64,000 bases of DNA from Reichenbachiella agariperforans (GTDB lineage Bacteria > Bacteroidota > Bacteroidia > Cytophagales > Cyclobacteriaceae). A program made the position numbers and the translations under genes. Location: the NCBI RefSeq assembly GCF_900142205.1, contig NZ_FRAA01000007.1:124001-188000 (forward strand), read 5' to 3'. Numbering within the stretch: position 1 is the stretch's first letter; each line of letters starts with the position of its first letter. Under the pieces are notes generated by a model, which was not told the DNA's origin, made no database searches, and saw nothing but the letters and a program-made list of their open reading frames with translations. Positions 35,664 to 45,200 of the stretch are shown one piece after another.

Positions 35664-36953
35664 ATGAATAGGGATTTTTCAATCATCTTGTTGATGATTT
35701 TTTCGATGATTACGTGGGGTTGTCAGGATAATGTAGCGCCAACTAAAGAGGAGGCAGTGTCCACACAAAAGGGTTTTCCTTTTTGGCTTCCAAAAGAAAA
35801 ACCAAAGCGAATACTGAGTGCTGCGATGGAGCGAAACTATGACAATTATATGGCTCCAAGGCCAGAGGATAATGAATTGTATTCTCAATTTAAATACACG
35901 GAACTAAAGGGATTTGATTACCATGGTGGTGACGGGACTATCTCACGTCGAGACCCTTCGAAAGTAATCTATGAAAACGGTAAGTACTACGTCTGGTATA
36001 CATATCGTCATACATCTACTTCACCAAAGGGTGCTGAAAAGAGCAACGATACCATCCCGTCTACAGATTGGGACTTGGCAGAGATATGGTATGCGACCAG
36101 TACGGATGGTTTTACTTGGGAGGAGCAAGGAGTAGCTGTGCCGCGTCCTCCGAAACCACGGGTAGGTTGGCGGTCGGTCACTACCACTGATATATTGAAA
36201 TGGAAGGGGAAATATTACCTCTACTATCAGGGCTTCATGGAAGCCAGTGGCAAGCGAGGGGATGATTGTCCAGTAGCTGTATCCTATGCTGACTCACCCG
36301 ATGGCCCATGGACACCACACAATGAAGTCGTCATTGCTAACGGGGCAGAAGGAGAGTGGGACCAATATTCGATACATGATCCGTATCCTATCGTTCGTGA
36401 TGGGAAGATATGGATATACTACAAGTCTGACGCAGATGGAGATCCTCGATTGGTACGAATGCAAGGGCTGGCGATAGCAGATGACCCTTTGGGACCTTTC
36501 GAAAAATATCCACTAAACCCTGTGATAACCTCAGGTCATGAGACGACTTTGTTTCCATTCGAACAAGGAGTTGCAGCACTTGTAATCAAGGATGGTAACG
36601 AACATTTTACCATACAGTATGCTCCTGATGGAGTCAATTTCCAGATTGCAGCTATCACGTCACTCATGCCCACAGCTGCTGGCCCCTATGTGCCAGATGC
36701 ATTTACCAATACGCAAAATGGACGAGGCATCACCTGGGGGGTGTCACACATCACTAACGCAACTACTTGGGCGCAAAACCATGCTGTCCTATTGCGTTTT
36801 GATTGTGATCTGAGTTTAGATGTAAATGACCCTGCCATGAAACAGCATAACAATTACTACAAACCAGAATTTTATTACAGACATGGCTTGAATAGAGAGC
36901 AAAGAGAACGGATATTAGCAGCCAATCAGGACATGAAACAAAAGACTAAATGA
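35664..36953 (+). CDS. GH117 alpha-1,3-L-neoagarooligosaccharide hydrolase (3,6-anhydro-L-galactosidase), lipoprotein
   Basis: 429 residues with a lipoprotein signal (IFSMITWGC). It is a five-bladed propeller with the GH117 active-site pattern: SRRDPSK with Asp97, SIHDPY with Asp239, and HETTLFPFEQG with His292 and Glu300. Asp97 and the 8-residue His-Glu spacing agree with the catalytic residues I recall for the Zobellia enzyme (Asp97, His302, Glu310). WRSVTTTDILKWKGKYYLYY and GKRGDDCPVAVSYADSPDGP are family signatures. GH117 removes 3,6-anhydro-L-galactose from neoagaro-oligosaccharides, so this gene is the best single evidence that the substrate is an agar-type galactan. It heads a three-gene operon and overlaps the next start by 4 bp. 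GH117 proteins are usually dimers that swap N-terminal segments. Confidence 0.93.
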   Translation: MNRDFSIILLMIFSMITWGCQDNVAPTKEEAVSTQKGFPFWLPKEKPKRILSAAMERNYDNYMAPRPEDNELYSQFKYTELKGFDYHGGDGTISRRDPSKVIYENGKYYVWYTYRHTSTSPKGAEKSNDTIPSTDWDLAEIWYATSTDGFTWEEQGVAVPRPPKPRVGWRSVTTTDILKWKGKYYLYYQGFMEASGKRGDDCPVAVSYADSPDGPWTPHNEVVIANGAEGEWDQYSIHDPYPIVRDGKIWIYYKSDADGDPRLVRMQGLAIADDPLGPFEKYPLNPVITSGHETTLFPFEQGVAALVIKDGNEHFTIQYAPDGVNFQIAAITSLMPTAAGPYVPDAFTNTQNGRGITWGVSHITNATTWAQNHAVLLRFDCDLSLDVNDPAMKQHNNYYKPEFYYRHGLNREQRERILAANQDMKQKTK

Positions 36954-38527
36954 TGAAGAAAAATTATTGGCGGGTTTATGCCGTGATTGCTATTCTACAA
37001 ATTTTCGGAACGAGCCTGTTCGCGCAAAACGAAGATGAGCTCAAAGTATTGATTTTTAGTAAAACGAATGGTTGGCGACATCCATCCATCGAAAAAGGTC
37101 AAAGCGCGTTAGGCGAATGGGCCGATGAGCAAAATTGGAATTTGACACTTTCAGAGGACTCATTAGATATCTCTGTTGACAACCTGAAAGGGGTAGATGT
37201 ATTACTCTTTCTCAATACCACAGGAGATGTACTCGGAGAGCAAGAGCAGGAGGCTCTGGTGTGGTATATAAGCCAAGGGGGAGGCTTTGTCGGTGTACAT
37301 TCGGCCGTAGACACGGAGATGCAGTGGCCTTGGTTTAGACAAATGATAGGTGCCCGATTCAAGAACCACCCAAAAGTACAGGAGGCTCGTAGTACTGTTA
37401 GTCATAGCCATCCAGCGGTAGAGCAGTGGGGAGACAGCCTCAGTTTTACCGACGAGTGGTACAACTATAAAGAACCAGTGGTGGCGCATGCTAATGTTAT
37501 CTTGAATTTGGATGAAGAAAGCTATAATGGCGGTAATATGGGAGAGAATCATCCGCTAGCTTGGTATCATTACTTCGAAGGAGGTAGAGTCTTTTATACA
37601 GGTTTGGGTCATCGCAAAGGGACTTATGATGATTCAGGTTTTAGAACTCATCTTTCACAAGCCATCAATTGGGCAGGAGGGCGCTATGATCTAGCGTTGG
37701 ATGAAGGGTGGACCGACCTGTTAGATCAGGAATTATCCCAGTGGGATAAATATTTGGGAGTCCCACATAGCTCTGTGTCAGGGTTAGGGGATGCGCCAAA
37801 GAGTAATGATGTTCGGAAGGGAACTCCGCTAGGCTTGCACAATGATCCCAAAAATGTGTTTAGTATCCAGATAGAAAATGAAGAGCCTGTATTGGCTATC
37901 AGCGGAGAGATATATGGAGGATTGACCAGTAAGCAGGAATATGGAAATTACCACTTCAAAACGGATTTTAAGTGGGGGGAGAAGAAATGGGAGCCACGAT
38001 TGGATCAAAAAAGAGACAACGGTATACTCTATCACTGCAAGGGGCCTCATGGCGCTTTTTGGAATGTATGGATGAGCAGTTTGGAGTGTCAGGTCCAAGA
38101 GAGTGATATGGGAGATTTTATTGCTTTGACAGATGTATATGGCGATGTATCTGCCGACCGATTAGAGAAAGAAAACGGCAACTCATATTTTGTTTACAAC
38201 CCTAAAGGTGACTTGACTCCTCTAAAGTGGGAGAAAGGATATGAAAGTGGTCAGGCTTCCAAAAATGGCTTGTATGAAAAGCCTAATGGAGAATGGAATA
38301 CACTGGAGATTATTTGTGTAGGCACGACCAGTCTTCATATCGTCAATGGTCATGTAGTGAATGTGGTGAAAAATGCTCGATATGATCTGAATGGAGAGAC
38401 TTTTCCAGTCAGTTCGGGTAAAATACAAATACAGTCGGAGGCAGCAGAGGCTTATTATCGCCGTATGCAAATTCGACCTGTTGAAGATTTTCCTAAGAAG
38501 TACAAGAAACAAGCTAAGTTGAAATAA
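36950..38527 (+). CDS. ThuA domain fused to DUF1080 (3-keto-disaccharide hydrolase-type)
   Basis: 525 residues with a signal peptide (AILQIFGTSLFAQ). Residues ~28-235 are a ThuA-like domain (KVLIFSKTNGWRHPSIEKGQ, GGGFVGVHSAVDTE, RVFYTGLGHRKGTYDD). Residues ~240-520 are a DUF1080 jelly-roll (LGVPHSSVSGLGDAP, NYHFKTDFKWGEKKW, NGILYHCKGPHG, EWNTLEIICVGTTSLHIVNG). DUF1080 is annotated as 3-keto-glucoside or 3-keto-disaccharide hydrolase and is linked to glycans first oxidised at C3; ThuA-like proteins are linked to keto-sugar metabolism. Here it is sandwiched between GH117 (4-bp overlap) and a DUF5060 protein (2-bp gap), so it very probably acts on the same galactan fragments. With the dehydrogenase-like proteins of this locus it suggests an oxidation-elimination route (inference). 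Confidence 0.88.
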   Translation: MMKKNYWRVYAVIAILQIFGTSLFAQNEDELKVLIFSKTNGWRHPSIEKGQSALGEWADEQNWNLTLSEDSLDISVDNLKGVDVLLFLNTTGDVLGEQEQEALVWYISQGGGFVGVHSAVDTEMQWPWFRQMIGARFKNHPKVQEARSTVSHSHPAVEQWGDSLSFTDEWYNYKEPVVAHANVILNLDEESYNGGNMGENHPLAWYHYFEGGRVFYTGLGHRKGTYDDSGFRTHLSQAINWAGGRYDLALDEGWTDLLDQELSQWDKYLGVPHSSVSGLGDAPKSNDVRKGTPLGLHNDPKNVFSIQIENEEPVLAISGEIYGGLTSKQEYGNYHFKTDFKWGEKKWEPRLDQKRDNGILYHCKGPHGAFWNVWMSSLECQVQESDMGDFIALTDVYGDVSADRLEKENGNSYFVYNPKGDLTPLKWEKGYESGQASKNGLYEKPNGEWNTLEIICVGTTSLHIVNGHVVNVVKNARYDLNGETFPVSSGKIQIQSEAAEAYYRRMQIRPVEDFPKKYKKQAKLK

Positions 38528-38529
38528 GC

Positions 38530-40302
38530 ATGAAAAGACGAATGAAGGATATATTACTTTTTTTATTGTTTGGCTTGATGGTCGGACAAGTGTATGGAGG
38601 AGAGATTGTAGGAGAGTTGAAACAGTGGCATACGCTGACCTTGACCTTTGAGGGCCCCACTACCAGTGAGTATGATACACTCAATCCCTTTTTGAGCTAT
38701 CGCTTACAGGCTACTTTTAGCCATGGAGATACAAAAATCACTGTGCCGGGGTATTTTGCGGCAGATGGTCAAGCTGCCGAGACGAGTGCCCGATCGGGTA
38801 ATCAATGGCACGTAAAATTTGTCCCCAATCTGCCAGGGAATTGGGAGTATAAAGTTTCGTTTCGCCAAGGGAAAAATATTGCTATTGATGATAGAGTAGA
38901 TGCAGGACAACCTATCTCTTTTGATGGTGATTCAGGGAGTTTTGTAGTGGCTACTTCAGATAAAAGGGGTCGTGATTTTCGTGCCAAGGGAAGGTTGACG
39001 AAAGGTCAAGGACATTATCCCGTTTTTGAAGGAACAAGAGAAGTATTCGTCAAGGGAGGAGCCAATAGCCCTGAGGATTTGTTGGCTTATTATGAATTTG
39101 ATGGCACACCCAAGAAGCACCGTTATGATAATCATGCCGATGATTACCGTGAAGGTGACGTGACATGGCAAAAGGGCAAAGGGAAAAACCTGATAGGGTC
39201 TCTTAACTATTTGTATTCCAAAGGAATAAATGCGGTGTATTTCTTGACCATGAATGTCATGGGGGATGGTAAAAACGTATGGCCATGGACGGAGGAGCAT
39301 GAACGCTACCGGTTTGATGTGAGTAAGCTCGCGCAGTGGGAGTTGGTATTTAGTCACATGGATCAGATCGGTCTAGCACAGCACGTGATTACCCAAGAGA
39401 CCGAAAACGAAAACTTGCTTGATATAGGAAAAGTAGGGATTCAGAGAAAACTATATTACCGCGAGTTAATTGCCCGATTTGGTCATCATTTAGGACTTGT
39501 TTGGAATATGGGGGAGGAAAATGGTATCACGAACTGGAGTCCTGTAGGACAAACTGAACAAATGCGCGAGGAGATGATCAATTATTTCCGCTCGGTCGAA
39601 CCTTATGGTAACTTGTTAGTGATTCATACTTTACCAAACCTCAAAGATCATGAGCGTACGATGACACCATTGTTGGGCAATAGGTCACTCGATGGGGTTT
39701 CTTTTCAAATTCATCATCCGCATGATGCCTATAAGGTCACTACAGAGTGGAGACAAAAATCAGCTGATGCAGGGCAACCTTGGGTGATATGGATCGATGA
39801 AATCGGCCCAGCAAAGATAGGTGCATGGTCTGATGATAGACCAGAACAGCAAGACACGGTACGTAAGGAAGTCATCTATCCTAACCTCATCGGAGGTGGA
39901 GCAGGTATAGAACATTACTTCGGTTACAAACAAAAGCACAGTGACTTGAGCAGCGAAGATTGGAAAGTAAGGGACAGGCTCTGGGAGATGACTGAGCATG
40001 CTATTAGTTATTTTGGTCAACTCCCGCTGCAGGATATGCAGCCACTGGAGTTGGTCACTAATGGCTATTGTCTAGCCAAAGAGAATGAGTTGTACGTTTG
40101 TTACCTGACAGATACTAGAGATGAGGTAGTGTTGGATTTGAGTCAGGCCAAGGGAAAATTATCAGTGTATTGGTTTGATCCAATCACGGGAAAATCGGAC
40201 TTAAAAGGGAGTGTTCGTAAGGTTAAAGGCGGAGCTAAGGTAGTGCTGGGTACACCTCCGTCAGGTTATCCAGATCAGGATTGGTTGGTGAAAATAGAAT
40301 GA
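38530..40302 (+). CDS. DUF5060/collagen-binding-2-type candidate glycoside hydrolase
   Basis: 590 residues with a signal peptide (FLLFGLMVGQVYGG). Residues ~25-145 are a DUF5060-type beta-sandwich (WHTLTLTFEGPTTSEYDTLN, FVPNLPGNWEYKVSF). Residues ~165-500 look like a TIM barrel (LYSKGINAVYFLTMNVMGDG). Two Glu stand at barrel-end-like positions, in LVWNMGEENG and VIWIDEIGPA, and could be acid/base and nucleophile. The C-terminal ~85 residues (LVTNGYCLAKENELYVCYLT, VYWFDPITGKSD) match the so-called putative collagen-binding domain. Such proteins are repeatedly found near algal glycan enzymes, but I know no settled activity for this type. As third gene of the GH117 operon it is a strong candidate for an uncharacterised galactan glycosidase. 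Confidence 0.72.
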   Translation: MKRRMKDILLFLLFGLMVGQVYGGEIVGELKQWHTLTLTFEGPTTSEYDTLNPFLSYRLQATFSHGDTKITVPGYFAADGQAAETSARSGNQWHVKFVPNLPGNWEYKVSFRQGKNIAIDDRVDAGQPISFDGDSGSFVVATSDKRGRDFRAKGRLTKGQGHYPVFEGTREVFVKGGANSPEDLLAYYEFDGTPKKHRYDNHADDYREGDVTWQKGKGKNLIGSLNYLYSKGINAVYFLTMNVMGDGKNVWPWTEEHERYRFDVSKLAQWELVFSHMDQIGLAQHVITQETENENLLDIGKVGIQRKLYYRELIARFGHHLGLVWNMGEENGITNWSPVGQTEQMREEMINYFRSVEPYGNLLVIHTLPNLKDHERTMTPLLGNRSLDGVSFQIHHPHDAYKVTTEWRQKSADAGQPWVIWIDEIGPAKIGAWSDDRPEQQDTVRKEVIYPNLIGGGAGIEHYFGYKQKHSDLSSEDWKVRDRLWEMTEHAISYFGQLPLQDMQPLELVTNGYCLAKENELYVCYLTDTRDEVVLDLSQAKGKLSVYWFDPITGKSDLKGSVRKVKGGAKVVLGTPPSGYPDQDWLVKIE

Positions 40303-40335
40303 TTGATAGACCAAAGATATATGACAAATAAAAGT

Positions 40336-40367
40336 GGTGTGGTTTTTTAAAATTCCGCACCATTTTT
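40336..40367 (+). terminator. rho-independent terminator of the GH117 operon
   Basis: Arms 40336-40342 (GGTGTGG) and 40355-40361 (CCGCACC) pair with one G-U wobble and are followed by ATTTTT. It lies 33 bp after the DUF5060-type gene. Confidence 0.7.
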
Positions 40368-40516
40368 GTTTGATCACAGTTATGGTCTTGAATCTGATTA
40401 TCAATCCATTAAGTATACAAATCAGATCATATGTGATATGAGGTGATTGATGCATTAGGTATTTTTATTTATTCAACAATTACTTGGTTAAACCTCTGTA
40501 TAGGTACTAGCATGAT

Positions 40517-41044
40517 ATGATTTTCAGAAAGCGAAAAAAAGAGTTTTCTTGGGTCCGTTTTGAGGATTTTTATGATCAGTACGTAGAGACGTTGCTTCGG
40601 TATTGTTATGGATATTTAAAATCATGGACCGAAGCAGAAGAAGCCGTGCATGATATTATGCTCAAGTTTTGGAAAAATGTGAATCGCATCGAATCTCATC
40701 AAGCTGCAAAGAGTTATCTGTTCAAGTTGTGTAAGCATCATTTGTTGAACCTCCTCAGAGACAAGGCTCGGTATTCCACACTCCCCTTACTTGATGAGGC
40801 GAATGAACCCATCGCTACCCAATCTGTCGAACATCAATATGTCTATATGGAGGCATTGGGTAGGGCAAATAATACGATAGCGCAACTCCCCCCAAAGAGA
40901 AAAATGGTCTATGAACTCAAAGTGAAATCAGGTCTCACTAATAATCAAATAGCATCTAAAATGGCTATTTCCACGACCATGGTAGAAAAACATTGGCAAA
41001 AGGCTGTCAACCAAATTCGTCAGGCTGTCAACGCATCAAAATAA
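40517..41044 (+). CDS. ECF-type RNA polymerase sigma factor
   Basis: 175 residues. Region 2 is seen in FEDFYDQYVETLLRYCYGYL and EAEEAVHDIMLKFWKNV. Region 4 is seen in QLPPKRKMVYELKVKSGLTN and IASKMAISTTMVEKHWQKAV, a helix-turn-helix. Together with the FecR gene 82 bp downstream and the STN-carrying SusC after that, it forms the classic ferric-citrate-like trans-envelope relay. When the outer-membrane transporter binds its glycan, the anti-sigma factor is expected to release this sigma factor, which then transcribes the transport genes. The start ATG at 40517 is preceded by another out-of-frame ATG at 40512. Confidence 0.93.
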   Translation: MIFRKRKKEFSWVRFEDFYDQYVETLLRYCYGYLKSWTEAEEAVHDIMLKFWKNVNRIESHQAAKSYLFKLCKHHLLNLLRDKARYSTLPLLDEANEPIATQSVEHQYVYMEALGRANNTIAQLPPKRKMVYELKVKSGLTNNQIASKMAISTTMVEKHWQKAVNQIRQAVNASK

Positions 41045-41126
41045 TTTTCATCTAGAAGGTTGGGTTTTGATTCTGTTTCGTGTCTTTATTATATGAGACC
41101 TGTGCGAAACACACATTTGTATACGA

Positions 41127-42128
41127 ATGAAAAAAGCATTTTCGAATTACTTTAATAACCGAGCAGACCGAAGAGAGTTGCAGGAGTTGAGGGAGGCATT
41201 GCTAGATACACAAATAGATGATGAAGAAATCGTGTCTTCTATGTGTTCTATAGAGGATAACCATCCTCTAGTGGAGTTTCCAGAGCATATCAGTAAAGCG
41301 CGCATGAAAAAAGCCATTGCGTCGCAAATAGATCGGGATTATGCGACGAACAACTTGCCAAATATAGATTCTAGGTCCAGTTCAGTGGTGTATCTGGCAG
41401 CAGCGGTTGTAGCATTATTGATGGTTGGTTCAATAGCAGTGTACTATTCTCTGCAGCCCTCGAATGTATCTACCGGCTCAATAGCGGAAAATTGGAAGAC
41501 AATAAAAACGGAAAGAGGTCAGCTAAGAACCGTAGGACTTCCCGATGGCAGTAGAGTGAAACTAAGTGTCGAGTCTTCTCTCAAATATGCTACAGATTTT
41601 ATGTCAACGAAAAAGAGAGAAGTATATCTGACTGGTGAGGCATTTTTCGAAGTAGAACGAATGCCTAAACGTCCGTTTGTGGTTCATGCCAAAGGGGTTC
41701 AGACTCAGGTTTTAGGCACATCATTTAATGTAAAGGCACTAGGAGGAGGATCACGTCTCGAAGTGGCCGTCAAATCAGGAAAGGTCAAGGTGAGCAGTGA
41801 AAGAGACAAGGATCAGTTTTACCTAGAACCCAATCAGATGGTGACATGGTCGGATGTGCGAAAAGAGAAAATGCCAGTTGACGCACTCGTTACTTTTGGC
41901 TGGATAGATGGGACTTTGTTATTCGAAAGAGAGCCCTTGTCTAAGGTCTTGGATAGGTTATCGACGTGGTATGATGTGGATTTTTTAATAAAAGGGGATT
42001 TCGGAGATGAACCCTATTCGGGTGTACATCGCAAGGAGTCATTAGAAACCTTGCTTACCGGTCTTTGCTTTGCTGGTAATCTAACCTATCAAAAACAGGG
42101 AAGACAGATTGTATTAAGAAGAAAATGA
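41127..42128 (+). CDS. FecR-family anti-sigma factor
   Basis: 333 residues. The cytoplasmic N-terminal ~85 residues bind the sigma factor. One transmembrane helix lies at ~86-108 (SVVYLAAAVVALLMVGSIAV). The periplasmic part has the FecR core (TERGQLRTVGLPDGSRVKLS, REVYLTGEAFFEVERMPKRP, KGVQTQVLGTSFNVKAL) and a C-terminal secretin/STN-like domain (LSKVLDRLSTWYDVDFLI). It should hold the sigma factor inactive until the SusC STN domain touches its periplasmic part. Three 11-bp direct repeats and a long hairpin separate it from susC, so the regulators and transporter may be expressed at different levels. Confidence 0.92.
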   Translation: MKKAFSNYFNNRADRRELQELREALLDTQIDDEEIVSSMCSIEDNHPLVEFPEHISKARMKKAIASQIDRDYATNNLPNIDSRSSSVVYLAAAVVALLMVGSIAVYYSLQPSNVSTGSIAENWKTIKTERGQLRTVGLPDGSRVKLSVESSLKYATDFMSTKKREVYLTGEAFFEVERMPKRPFVVHAKGVQTQVLGTSFNVKALGGGSRLEVAVKSGKVKVSSERDKDQFYLEPNQMVTWSDVRKEKMPVDALVTFGWIDGTLLFEREPLSKVLDRLSTWYDVDFLIKGDFGDEPYSGVHRKESLETLLTGLCFAGNLTYQKQGRQIVLRRK

Positions 42129-42132
42129 ATAG

Positions 42133-42165
42133 TAACTAAATAATAACTAAATAATAACTAAATAA
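42133..42165 (+). repeat. three exact 11-bp tandem repeats
   Basis: TAACTAAATAA is repeated at 42133, 42144 and 42155 directly after the FecR stop codon. The units contain in-frame TAA stops. Copy number could vary by slippage. Confidence 0.8.
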
Positions 42166-42178
42166 ACTCTAAACTAAG

Positions 42179-42228
42179 AAGGAGTTACATGGGACAGATT
42201 TCTCAGGCCCGTCCCATAATAACCCCTT
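42179..42228 (+). terminator. long imperfect hairpin between fecR and susC (possible attenuator)
   Basis: Left arm 42179-42195 (AAGGAGTTACATGGGAC) and right arm 42211-42228 (GTCCCATAATAACCCCTT) pair almost fully with one bulge and one mismatch region, giving a stem of about 16 bp. No strong T-run follows. It could be a partial terminator or an RNA-stability element that sets the ratio of regulator to transporter. Confidence 0.5.
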
Positions 42229-42265
42229 CAGTTTAAGTTGCTTGTATAACTTAAAATGCAAATTT

Positions 42266-45200
42266 ATGAAGCTTAAATTACTTACTGAAATAGTAAGGAC
42301 AATTATTACTATGACTAAATATATGTCCTTTGGATTGCTGGTCAACTGCTTTTTGTTGACGTTTTTGTCTGCTAAGGATACTTCTGGTCAGCCGATGGCT
42401 TTGGAAGAAGTCCTGCTAGACCTAGAACTCCGAGATGCTGATCTTGTTGATTTCTTTGAAGAAGCCAACAAGCAGTCGCCCTTTACTTTTTCCTATTTCG
42501 AAAAAGAGATAGAATCTAAGAAGATCGGGAATGTCTCCTTTAAGGAAACAAGTATGGAAGAAGCACTCAGAGAAGTGTCTCGACGTGCCAATGTGCAGTT
42601 TAGGAGAGTAAATGATGCGATATACGTGTCTCGAAAAAAGTCCAGTATGTCTGCAGTGATTGATGAACAAAATAGCTCAGAGTTGCAGGACGTAACAGTC
42701 TCTGGACAAGTGTTGGACGAAATGGGGGAAGGACTACCAGGCGCATCTGTTTTGATCAAAGGCACCTCTAAGGGCACTACGACCGATATCAATGGTCAGT
42801 TTAGTTTAGTGACACCTGAAGATGCCGTTCTCATTGTTTCGTTTTTAGGATACCTGACTCAGGAGATAACCTTAGCGGGTAGATCTGAACTCAATGTGCA
42901 GATGGAGCTCAATGCGGAGCAACTCGACGAACTCGTAGTAGTGGGGTACGGAACACAAAAGAAAGAAGATATGACGGGGTCTGTAGGGCTAGTCGAGGGT
43001 GATGATATAGCCAAATTCCCTACTGTCAACGCACAGCAAGCTATACAAGGTCGTATGGCTGGTGTACGTGTTGAAACCCAAGGAGGTTCTCCTGGAGCCA
43101 ATGCCATAGTAACGATTCGAGGGTCTGGCACACTTTCAGACAATGGACCATTATATGTCATTGACGGTATGTTGACGGGGAGTATGAGTAGTTTGAATCC
43201 TAGTGATATTAAGTCAGTAACCGTTCTTAAGGATGCATCTGCCAGTGCAATATATGGTTCTCGTGCGGCGAATGGAGTCATCATTGTGACGACCAAGAAG
43301 GGTCGGTCTGGAGAGGTGGGAATCGAAATAGACGCTAGTTATGGAATTCAAAAAGCCGTGAAGACATTAGACTGGGCTAATGCAAGGCAATATGCGGATA
43401 TTAGAAATACTGCCATAGACAATGACAATGCGCGTAGTGCAGACGTTCCTGGATTTGTCCCAACGCCATATTCATCAGCCAATGATAGCATGTTTGATCC
43501 ATCTATCGATAGCGACATACAAGGTGAAAGCCTGAGAACAGCACCTATGTCAAACCTCAACATGAGAATTTTTGGAGGCTCTGATAATGCCACATACAGT
43601 ATCTCTGGTAACCATATGAAGCAAGATGGTATCGTAAAGGAGTCATCTTATGAGCGCTTTAACATTCGTGCCAATTCTACCTTTACGAGAGGTAAATTCA
43701 AATTTGAAGAGACCATCGGTATTACCCGTACCATCAACAATCCGAACAATTATTTCAACAAGGAAAGAGACCTAATCCCTACAGTACCTATGTACGATGC
43801 GGATGGCAATTTTACAGCCGAGCGAACGGATGGAGCAGATATTGGGATCGGAAATATTACGAATTCTCTAGGACTAGCGTCATTAGAAGATCGAACAGTC
43901 ACTAGAAACACGCTCATCGGAAACGTAGCAGGTAGTTATGAATTTATAGAGGGGCTGACCTACAGATTGAATGTCGGGATAGAAGCCTATGCTGATAATA
44001 ACTACACTTTTACACCTACTTTTAGGTTCAATGATACGGAGCTGGGGTTTAAGCAATTTGCAGAGCTAAAAGAGCAAAATACCAATTATCTCTCATCACT
44101 CATCGAAAATACGCTTACCTACAAAAAGAATATTGGAAAAAGTGAGTTTGAAGTTTTGGCGGGGTATAGCAACCAAAATGGAAATCAACGCATGTTAGGA
44201 GTGGTAGCAAGGGACTTTCCAAATAATGAAATCCGAGTAGCGTCGGCAGCAGCGGATAGAGCTGAGATGCCTTCTTATGACAATACGTGGGGACTGATTT
44301 CCTACTTTGGTAGATTGAACTATGTCTATGATAGTAGATATATGGTCACTGCTTCTATTCGTCGTGACGCTTCATCATTTTTCAAGAATCACCCTTGGGG
44401 TACATTTCCCTCATTTGCGGTTGGTTGGAATCTTAGCAATGAGAGATTCATGGAATCGGTCAACTTCGTATCGAATGTAAAGTTAAGAGCCAGCTACGGT
44501 GAGATAGGTTCGAACAATGCAGTGCCTTATGTTGCTGATCCAGTTTACAATGTACACAGCTCATATATCACCGGGTCAGATCAATCTCGACAGCCTGGCT
44601 ATGCCAATACACAGGCTACTAACGAGTTGCTCACGTGGGAGACTTCTGTCATAACGGATGTTGGATTGGAGTTTTCTGTACTTAGAGATAAATTATCTAT
44701 TACCATGGACTACTTCAATAAAGAGTCGAGAGATGTCATTGCAGATTATGAGCCATCGCCATGGACTGGAAAGTCCGGTACAGTCAAAAGAAATATGGCG
44801 ACCATAGTGAATCAAGGGTTTGAATTCATGGCGAATTATGCTGAGCAAGTAGGGGATTTTAACTTTAATGTAAATGCTAATTTCACCTACTTAGACAATG
44901 AAGTTACAGCGCTAGGGTTGTCTGGACCTATCCCGGGTGGTGGATATACGTCTAACGGGGGATCTGCAAGTCTTACAGATGTGGGACAGCCGATAGGCGC
45001 TTTCTACGGTTTGAAAGTAGTGGGTATTTATCAGACTGATGAAGCGGCCGTAGCTGACAACCGACCCAATGCTGGTGCTGGGGATTTTATATTCGAAGAT
45101 GTGGACGGAGTACCAGGGATCACTGATGAGGATAGACAATACTTAGGGAGCCCGATTCCGAATTTTGAATATGGAATAAATCTGTCAGCTGATTATAAAG

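Noticed and set aside
40373-40437. Nested inverted repeats upstream of the sigma-factor gene
   Set aside because: Outer arms of 6 bp and inner arms of 7 bp in AT-rich sequence are expected by chance; no T-run or promoter link was seen.
42859-43296. 145-codon minus-strand frame
   Set aside because: Antisense to the SusC plug region, low-complexity Ser/Pro/Thr-rich translation typical of a shadow frame.
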